Assembly: GCA_030830145.1 (NCBI GenBank)
Contig: JAURNO010000487.1
Location: 1 to 7,511 of the forward strand
DNA length: 7,511 nt
Source of the DNA: Verrucomicrobiota bacterium
GTDB lineage: Bacteria > Verrucomicrobiota > Verrucomicrobiia > Opitutales > Seribacteraceae
Direction of reading: 5' to 3'
Shown here in pieces: positions 1 through 5,678 of the stretch. The position numbers were made by a program, and so were the translations under genes. Each line of letters starts with the position of its first letter. Position 1 is the first letter of the stretch. Under the pieces are notes generated by a model. It was given only the letters and a program-made list of their open reading frames with translations, was not told the DNA's origin and made no database searches.

Positions 1-1996
1 TGATGGCCAAGGTGTTGGCATATTGTTCGGAAACACCAAGTCCCAAGGCCGCTCCGGCATTTGCCCCTTCGTTTGAGCCTTGTTTGATCGCCTGTTGAAT
101 AATGATTGGATCTTCTCCGGCGTCCGTGAGACCCCCTGTGATTGCTCCAAAGGTAGAGCCGTAGGTTACGGCTTCGACCGCTGCGATAGTTTCCATGTCA
201 TAGTTTCTTTTGTCGGGCATGGATCCCGGTTGCATGCCGACAATCTGAAAAACCGCCCCCATGGCGGCACCATGGGCAAGCGCTCGTGCAACCTGAATGT
301 CAAATTGCTCGGTAAAACCCTGAACTGGATCCACCTCGTGGAGGTAATTCGCAGACATTCCGCCTATCGCGGCACCTTGGGCGGAATAGTTGATAACGGG
401 CTGCAGTTGGGTGGGGTAGTAGATGGCAAAAGCGGTATTTCCCAAAAGAGAACCGGTTGCGGCTCCGTTTGCTACGGACGAGATCTCATCCCGGTCGGTC
501 TTGAATGTGGTGTCGGCAATGTTTGGATCTTGCTCGAAAAAGAAAACGAAGTCGCCGACGGTTGTAGACCTTCCTGCATCGACGTCTTTTTGCGTGGATA
601 GGTATCCAATGGAACCATCGATAGAACCGCGGGCAGCGCCTTTTGAACTGGCCTCTGCAAGCAAGTGTCTTGGGTAAGAAGACCAATCATTACTGAAATC
701 CCATGATTCGTCGGCAACGGATGCGAGTTGTACGCCCATTGAAGAACCGAATGCAGTTGTCTCGGCGATCCGGTTGAGGTCATATCCATTTCCAAGGATG
801 AGTGATGTTTTTATGGCTCCGAATGAAACGGCTTCGGAAATTTTTTCGGCGGTAACAGGCGGCAATTCATTCGTAACGTATGTTGGATTGCTTGCTGTTG
901 CATAGACTGCCCCCAGTGAAAGCCCGGAGGCAATTGATTTTGAAACCTCATAGGCAAATTGACTATGGTCTCCCTGAAGAGTAGCCAAAAATTCCAAGGC
1001 TCCTGAAACGGAGTTTTCACCTATTTGTTTGGATAGGGTGGCGATCGTTTCATTGGAGTCAAGTGGTGTTCTGAGAAAGTAGGCGTCCGCCAATCCCTTT
1101 GCGGCAAACTCTAGTATACGGGTCTTGCCTGGATCAAAATTTTTGAATTTAGCAAGGTTTCCATCAAACTTCATCGTGGTATTAAGCGTATCTCTTGTAG
1201 CAGCAACTGGCTCTATGCCGGCGTAAAAGCCGTTCGCGTCGCTGGTCGAATCGTTCATAAGTTTGAGCACTCCTGAAATGGAGGCGTGGCTAGCATTGCC
1301 GACCAATGAATCTTTATCTGCGTATTGAGATTCCATAATTGCCTCCACGAGAACTTGTGAGGTGAGCCTAGTCCATTTCGATGCATCCTGATTCCATACG
1401 CTGACTCTGGTTGGAATGATACTGGAAAGAGTGCGGTACGGTATGTCTTTGATTGCCAGGTTCAGATCGGTGTTGGAGGTGATGGCGCTTTCGATAAAAG
1501 CCGCATAGGCTGATTTGATGGCAAGAATCAAAGAATGGTCGGTGAGACCGAGGGCATCTTTATTGGCCGCAAGATAGTCGATTGTGTACTCAACTCCGTC
1601 AACAAGCGAAGTCGTTGGCATGCTATCATAAATATTTGTCAGTGAATCGAGGAAATTATTATCGACTGATATCGGGCTACTGACGTCGAGCGTCGTGAAA
1701 CTAGTATTGGAGTCGTCCGGAATGCTATTGAAGGCATTTTGACTTATGTTGGAGTCGATTGCCTGACTGGCAGCCCCGTCGATGGGTGCGTACTGCGTGG
1801 TAAAACGACGGTTAGGCAGCAACTTACTACCGTTTTGTCCGTTTTGGACAATCGACTTCAGGTTCACCAGAACGGAACTTTCTATCATTGATTTGTCAAA
1901 GCTATCTTCCAACGAGGAAGGAACAGCTTGAGCGTAAAAAAAGCACGCAAAACAACACAGTAACGAAGTGTGTGTTGTGAGCAGGGTTTTCGACAT
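1..1996 (-). CDS. Large secreted repeat protein of unknown function, C-terminus cut by window edge
   Basis: I do not recognise this protein. The reverse strand is open without a stop from an ATG at 1996-1994 to the left edge, 665 codons, so the C-terminus is missing. The start is the only ATG after an in-frame stop at 2029-2027. Residues 1-24 look like a Sec signal peptide: Lys3, a hydrophobic Leu/Cys/Phe stretch, then Ala-Gln-Ala at 22-24. The cysteines at 14, 15 and 18 do not sit in a lipobox, so I predict a secreted or periplasmic protein. Residues 25 to about 300 look helical and Ala/Ser/Asp-rich. From about residue 350 onward the protein is a degenerate tandem array with a G-[A/S]-x-x-G-[A/S] core (separate entry). 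It lies 52 bp downstream of the ligase-like gene on the same strand, so co-transcription is plausible. A role in polymer anchoring, surface structure or export is inferred from context only. Confidence in the coding call is high; the function is unknown. Confidence 0.88.
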   Translation of the reverse strand, partial: MSKTLLTTHTSLLCCFACFFYAQAVPSSLEDSFDKSMIESSVLVNLKSIVQNGQNGSKLLPNRRFTTQYAPIDGAASQAIDSNISQNAFNSIPDDSNTSFTTLDVSSPISVDNNFLDSLTNIYDSMPTTSLVDGVEYTIDYLAANKDALGLTDHSLILAIKSAYAAFIESAITSNTDLNLAIKDIPYRTLSSIIPTRVSVWNQDASKWTRLTSQVLVEAIMESQYADKDSLVGNASHASISGVLKLMNDSTSDANGFYAGIEPVAATRDTLNTTMKFDGNLAKFKNFDPGKTRILEFAAKGLADAYFLRTPLDSNETIATLSKQIGENSVSGALEFLATLQGDHSQFAYEVSKSIASGLSLGAVYATASNPTYVTNELPPVTAEKISEAVSFGAIKTSLILGNGYDLNRIAETTAFGSSMGVQLASVADESWDFSNDWSSYPRHLLAEASSKGAARGSIDGSIGYLSTQKDVDAGRSTTVGDFVFFFEQDPNIADTTFKTDRDEISSVANGAATGSLLGNTAFAIYYPTQLQPVINYSAQGAAIGGMSANYLHEVDPVQGFTEQFDIQVARALAHGAAMGAVFQIVGMQPGSMPDKRNYDMETIAAVEAVTYGSTFGAITGGLTDAGEDPIIIQQAIKQGSNEGANAGAALGLGVSEQYANTLAI
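35..925 (-). repeat. Degenerate protein-level tandem array with G-[A/S]-x-x-G-[A/S] core, about nine units
   Basis: Inside the secreted protein read leftwards from 1996, the core glycine recurs at residues 358, 393, 417, 453, 511, 541, 576, 613 and 640. The spacings are 35, 24, 36, 58, 30, 35, 37 and 27 residues. Examples of the core are GLSLGAV (358), GSSMGVQ (417), GAARGSI (453), GAATGSL (511), GAAIGGM (541), GAAMGAV (576), GSTFGAI (613) and GSNEGAN (640). The unit at 393 (GAIKTSL) has lost the second Gly. An Ala-rich stretch usually precedes the core, and a variable, often acidic or Pro-containing linker follows it. The last visible unit continues as a run of small residues with Gly at 640, 644, 648, 652 and 654. 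Weaker look-alikes at 301 and 332 suggest the array began earlier and decayed. The DNA itself does not repeat, so the array is old. Spacing of this kind favours close helix-helix packing, as in glycine zippers. Confidence 0.75.
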
Positions 1997-2012
1997 TTTT
2001 AAATCAAAGGGC

Positions 2013-2042
2013 GTTATACTTTCAGTCTAGTTGTTATGTAAT
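2013..2042 (-). promoter_or_regulatory. Possible weak promoter for the secreted repeat protein
   Basis: On the reverse strand, ATTACA (2042-2037) and TATAAC (2018-2013) are separated by 18 bp. They match the sigma-70 consensus at 4/6 and 5/6 positions. Transcription would begin near 2006, leaving a leader of only about 10 nt before the ATG at 1996. It lies in the 52-bp gap after the ligase-like gene, where I see no terminator, so read-through from that gene is an equally good explanation. Confidence 0.25.
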
Positions 2043-2048
2043 GGCAAC

Positions 2049-3650
2049 TTAATTCTTCGAGCTATTGCGGCAAGATGTTAACCTGGCGTATCTCAAAGAG
2101 AGCCCCAATGTTGAAGCGAATAATAAGAAACAGGCGGGAGATCTAGAAGGGAAATCGACTAGAAAGTAGAGCAGAAAGGCGATGCAGCCAAGAAGTATGA
2201 TTTTAGGAAAAGGGGAGGGGTTTCGAATGATTTCAGCAATGGCGATGATCGGATAAGCGAAGAGTAGCATGAAGAGAGGGATTCCGATTTCCGATATGAA
2301 TTCCAAAAAATCGCTGTGACCACGTCCAACTAAAGGAGTATACTGAGTGTGGGCATTTTCCAAGCCAATCGACCTTCTGTCTCGAACCTCTTTGGATTGA
2401 TGGATCGGATTGATGGATGGATAAGAATTATGTCCATAACCCCATAGGGTTTTGTGGCTAATTTGGTTGAAAAGGTCATTCCACAGTAAAAAACGCAATG
2501 GTAATTGATTGTTCGCCGTACCACTCCACTGGGTTTTAGTGTTACTTAGCATTTCTTTGGATGTATCCCGGTTCAGATAAAAAGAAAAGGCGAGAACTGA
2601 AAGAATTAAGGCCAAGAAGGAAGACAAGATGGGCCACCTAAATTTTCTTACGAAGATTTTTGATCTCAAAAGAAAACTGTATGCAAAAAACACCATGGTT
2701 AAGAGAAGAATGACAACACCGGATCTCGAGCCAGAATGTGGAATGCTGATTAGCAAACATATAACAACAGCAACAAGAAAAAATACACTCTTACTATGGA
2801 TTAACTTTTTATCCGTGTTTTTGAATTCATAATAAAGTAGTGCAATAACAGGGAATAAAGAAAGAAGAGAAAAGGCACACCAATGATTCTTGTAAGTAAA
2901 ACTAGAATAAAAGTATCTTGGCTCGGGGGCATTCCAAATGCCGAAGATTTCCTTTACTTCGTCGCCGGGAACATAATGAACCTTTTGAAATATCCCGATT
3001 AGTGCCAAAAGTCCGCCGCTAATTGCGATTCCAAATACAAAATTACGAATTTCGTTTCTTGTGCGAAGGGCAAAAAAGGTGACGATTCCGAAAGTTATTT
3101 GAAAAAGAAAATGAATAGCACCATGAATCGATGTGGAATTTCGCAAAGGTACGGAGGGCAATGCTTCAATGTGCTTGCAAGTAATTTTCTCTTCATATGC
3201 ATCAAGTAAATTTGAGCACGGTGAATTGGTTTTCTTGAATTGATCGGCGTATCTGTTCTTGAGATCAAAAAACAAGGTGAGGGCCAATTGAGGATCTTTT
3301 TCGCTAACTGCCTGAATATTTCGGAAGCCTTTGGTTATGATAAGAATTTTTTCCAGGTCAGGTTCTTCGGATAAGTATTGCTCTGCGTTCAATTCGCTCC
3401 ACTCTTTTATGCCCAACGTCTTGAATCTCGGATTAAGGAACGAAACAAAAATTATAAAGCCAATCAAAAGTACGGGTGCAAATGTTACAGAAAAATCTTT
3501 CCATTTATTTGGGTGAGAGGCAAATAAGGATACTGCTGCTATTGCTACGGCCAGGTTAACCAACCATGGATTCCATTGAAATCCTAAACCCGCTTTAGCC
3601 CAAGATGTGAAAACGAGCAGGGTCAATAGGAGTTTAGCCGTTTTATTCAT
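2049..3650 (-). CDS. O-antigen ligase / Wzy-type polymerase family membrane protein
   Basis: A 533-residue polytopic inner-membrane protein of the Wzy_C type (the O-antigen ligase WaaL and polymerase Wzy superfamily), expected to transfer or polymerise lipid-linked glycan at the periplasmic face. By eye there are about 11-12 membrane segments, near residues 7-20, 29-45, 55-72, 176-195, 203-221, 254-273, 287-303, 310-328, 340-358, 455-474, 483-499 and 503-518. The family's SxSRxG-like signature is at 306-311 (Arg309). The large periplasmic loop before the last three segments holds GYGHN (404-408) and GRGHSDFLE (442-450), followed by Glu454 and Gly456. This is the usual loop His/Glu pattern. 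A first soluble loop at about 73-175 is unusually long and contains Cys145 and Cys158. The start has no good Shine-Dalgarno; GGGA lies about 12 nt upstream. The gene diverges from the export operon. Whether it is a ligase or a polymerase cannot be decided from sequence. Confidence 0.88.
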   Translation of the reverse strand: MNKTAKLLLTLLVFTSWAKAGLGFQWNPWLVNLAVAIAAVSLFASHPNKWKDFSVTFAPVLLIGFIIFVSFLNPRFKTLGIKEWSELNAEQYLSEEPDLEKILIITKGFRNIQAVSEKDPQLALTLFFDLKNRYADQFKKTNSPCSNLLDAYEEKITCKHIEALPSVPLRNSTSIHGAIHFLFQITFGIVTFFALRTRNEIRNFVFGIAISGGLLALIGIFQKVHYVPGDEVKEIFGIWNAPEPRYFYSSFTYKNHWCAFSLLSLFPVIALLYYEFKNTDKKLIHSKSVFFLVAVVICLLISIPHSGSRSGVVILLLTMVFFAYSFLLRSKIFVRKFRWPILSSFLALILSVLAFSFYLNRDTSKEMLSNTKTQWSGTANNQLPLRFLLWNDLFNQISHKTLWGYGHNSYPSINPIHQSKEVRDRRSIGLENAHTQYTPLVGRGHSDFLEFISEIGIPLFMLLFAYPIIAIAEIIRNPSPFPKIILLGCIAFLLYFLVDFPSRSPACFLLFASTLGLSLRYARLTSCRNSSKN

Positions 3651-3694
3651 TATTATATGATCCCATGCCTGAGTTTAAGGGTATTACGTAGTTG

Positions 3695-3723
3695 TTGACA
3701 CACACAGACGCGAATGGTCTAAT
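3695..3723 (+). promoter_or_regulatory. Probable sigma-70-type promoter for the export operon
   Basis: A perfect TTGACA (3695-3700) is followed, after exactly 17 bp, by TCTAAT (3718-3723), a 5/6 match to TATAAT. Transcription would start near 3730, giving a leader of about 45 nt before the ATG at 3775. It is the strongest promoter-like sequence I see in the 124-bp divergent region. The palindrome TACGTA lies at 3685-3690 just upstream of the -35 box and could be a small regulator site, but that is a guess. Confidence 0.6.
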
Positions 3724-3774
3724 TAAAATGTCCTTCAAAAGACAATACCCAATGTTTGCCCCTTAAATCCAACG

Positions 3775-5019
3775 ATGAGTAGAATTAGTTTACTTTGTTT
3801 TTATTGTTGCTCCTTTTTGTTGCCTCAATTCTCGTTCGCCCTCAAGGAAACGGCAATTGGTAAGTTCGATGTTTCAGCTTCACTGTCTGGAACTTATGAC
3901 TCACGGGTATTCGGAATTTCATCCACTGCTTATCAGGCATCTCAAAATTCTTCATCTTCTCTGATTGCATCCCAGGAAATTCAGAGCGAAGACGATTTTA
4001 TCATAAGTTTTTCCCCCGCTCTCCACCTTTCAAAGCAACTTAGGTGGTTCTCCATTACAGGTTCCACGGGCGTTCAAATAACGCAATTTATGAAGAACGA
4101 CGACAAAAGCTATATTATCCCCATTACAACCTTGTCGGTCGATTTTGATGAATCTCTTAAGAAAAGGGTTTCCAATAATGCGAAAATTCGCTTCTCGTCA
4201 ACATTTGACCTAGGGCAACATATCGGAACGAGTGTGTTGGAACAAGATTTGGTTTCTTACTCTTATTTCACGCTCGGATTAAACGTCAGGTACAACCACA
4301 GTCCGAAGTTCGGCGTGGGAGGTGGAACCAATTATTCATTGAGAAAATATCAGACGGGTTCTGTCTCAGAGAGACCCTACCAAGACCTTTCCACTCTACC
4401 TCTTCATTTGAGTGCTTTTTATATCTATTCCGAGAAATTGGACTTTTTCACACAGTATGGTTACAGCAAAACGAAGGGCAGGGGGGTAACCGGTCCTTCT
4501 TTAACCGACAGTGTTTCAAATTCAATTTCATTCGGTGCAAACGGTGATCTGACTCCCAAGTTATCAGGAAATGCGCAGATTGGTTATACTGTCGTCGATT
4601 TTGATAACCCGACTAGTCCGAATCAAGACAACCTGACTTTAGGTTTAGCCTTGAACTGGGGCCTTAATGAAAAGACGACCTTGAATCTCGACGTCGACAG
4701 ATCCTTTTCCCCATCTGCTCAGGGTTTTTCAATGTTCAGTACAATGTCCAGGTTCGGGGTCACGCATCGTTTTACCCAAGATCTTTCTGGCACTGCCTAT
4801 CTTAGTTACGGCATCATCGATTATACCTATGCGAACATACCTTCCATTCCCTCAAGGGATTCGTCTTCGCTCGACCAAGTTGGTATGGGCTTTAGACTTA
4901 ATAAGGTGCTGAGCCAACATTTCACTACATCCGGTGGGTATGATTATTCCTATTCCAAGCGTGATATTGATTCTTTTAGTAGGCATTTGCTGAGTGCTCA
5001 AATAACCGGACGGTTCTGA
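3775..5019 (+). CDS. Outer-membrane beta-barrel protein, likely polysaccharide export porin
   Basis: A 414-residue secreted protein. Residues 1-22 form a signal peptide with a hydrophobic core rich in Leu, Phe and Cys, ending Ser-Phe-Ala before Leu-Lys-Glu. The mature part consists almost entirely of alternating polar/hydrophobic beta-strand stretches with many Tyr, Phe, Ser, Thr and Gly residues and short turns. It ends in Gly-Arg-Phe, and a terminal Phe is the usual recognition signal for the BAM assembly machinery. The mature length of about 390 residues suits roughly 16-18 strands. It resembles the 'beta-barrel porin 2' type proteins found beside Wza homologues; that family assignment is from memory and by eye. 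The next gene, an OPX export protein, begins 2 bp after its stop. By analogy with OPX/beta-barrel pairs in Myxococcus xanthus I infer that it forms the outer-membrane pore for the polymer. No upstream in-frame ATG exists before a stop at 3724, and no Shine-Dalgarno is visible. Confidence 0.85.
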   Translation: MSRISLLCFYCCSFLLPQFSFALKETAIGKFDVSASLSGTYDSRVFGISSTAYQASQNSSSSLIASQEIQSEDDFIISFSPALHLSKQLRWFSITGSTGVQITQFMKNDDKSYIIPITTLSVDFDESLKKRVSNNAKIRFSSTFDLGQHIGTSVLEQDLVSYSYFTLGLNVRYNHSPKFGVGGGTNYSLRKYQTGSVSERPYQDLSTLPLHLSAFYIYSEKLDFFTQYGYSKTKGRGVTGPSLTDSVSNSISFGANGDLTPKLSGNAQIGYTVVDFDNPTSPNQDNLTLGLALNWGLNEKTTLNLDVDRSFSPSAQGFSMFSTMSRFGVTHRFTQDLSGTAYLSYGIIDYTYANIPSIPSRDSSSLDQVGMGFRLNKVLSQHFTTSGGYDYSYSKRDIDSFSRHLLSAQITGRF

Positions 5020-5021
5020 TC

Positions 5022-5678
5022 ATGGAGCGAACTCCCTCATTATTTCTCCTTGTTATTGCTTTTCTTATACTTACTAGCGTGTCTCAGGGCCTTTGGGCTC
5101 AACAAAAGAACACCTTGGATCCTTCCACGATTAAAGATCCTACTGGTTACAAACTTAGGACTGGAGACAGAATCCGTATCCTCGTTTCGGGTGAACCCGA
5201 AGCAACTGTCGATACTGTTTTGAATGGTTACGGTAGTGTTCGTCCCGCTTATATCAAGGATGTTAAATTGGCAGGACTGAACGTTGATCAGGCGGCAAAG
5301 GAAATATCGAGACAATATCAACTTCAACTCATATACCGCCGGCCTTCCGTAACGGTTTTAGTTACCAAATACACTGAACAGATGGTTTTTCTGTCCGGTG
5401 CTGTTAACAAAAAGGGCCCCTACGTCCTTCCTCCCGAGGTTGAGGGAATGAGTATCGTCGAAGTAATCGCACGGAGCGGTGGTTTCACTGATATTGCCCG
5501 TAAAAACAAAGTTTACGTTACTCGTACCTATTACAACAAAAGTGGAGATGCCACTGATACGAAGACCTATGAAGTCGATGTGGAGGCACTAAGCAAGGGA
5601 ACTCTTTCATCTGGTTCGGCAAAACGATTTTGGATATACCCAGGGGATCGAATTCAGGTTCCCGAGCGTTTGATATAA
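5022..5678 (+). CDS. Short Wza-like polysaccharide export protein (OPX family, one SLBB domain)
   Basis: A 218-residue periplasmic export component. Residues 1-26 are a signal peptide (hydrophobic 7-20, cleavage likely after Leu-Trp-Ala). There is no Cys at or near the cleavage site, so unlike Wza it should not be a lipoprotein. Residues about 41-113 match the polysaccharide export (Poly_export) domain: YKLRTGDRIRILVSG near the start, a DVKLAGLN turn, and the RRPSVTVLV strand. Residues about 120-216 form an SLBB-type domain, with VFLSGAVNKKGPY at 122-134, the segment ending in ARSGGFT, and a final YPGDRIQVPER. E. coli Wza is about 380 residues and carries further SLBB-type domains and a C-terminal membrane helix; both are absent here, so this protein probably cannot span the outer membrane. 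It starts 2 bp after the barrel gene's stop and its TAA overlaps the next ATG (TAATG), which points to translational coupling. Confidence 0.92.
   Translation: MERTPSLFLLVIAFLILTSVSQGLWAQQKNTLDPSTIKDPTGYKLRTGDRIRILVSGEPEATVDTVLNGYGSVRPAYIKDVKLAGLNVDQAAKEISRQYQLQLIYRRPSVTVLVTKYTEQMVFLSGAVNKKGPYVLPPEVEGMSIVEVIARSGGFTDIARKNKVYVTRTYYNKSGDATDTKTYEVDVEALSKGTLSSGSAKRFWIYPGDRIQVPERLI

Noticed and set aside
80..601. A 173-codon open frame on the plus strand, and a shorter one at 423-677
   Set aside because: Both lie antisense within the long secreted protein read leftwards. Their translations have no recognisable features, and the repeat periodicity belongs to the reverse frame.
472..1020. Reverse-strand open frames at 472-795, 486-686 and 811-1020
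   Set aside because: They are out of frame with the 665-codon frame that covers the same bases and has a signal peptide and internal repeats.
1..1996. Possibility that the repeat protein is a lipoprotein
   Set aside because: Cys14, Cys15 and Cys18 lie within the hydrophobic core and the residues before them do not form a lipobox. Ala-Gln-Ala at 22-24 is a better signal peptidase I site.
3652..3657. A perfect TATAAT on the reverse strand just before the ligase-like ATG
   Set aside because: It is one base from the start codon, so transcription would begin inside the gene. No -35 box is suitably placed.
3729..3744. Small inverted repeat TGTC...GACA in the divergent region
   Set aside because: A 4-bp stem with no T-run is too weak for a terminator or a convincing operator.
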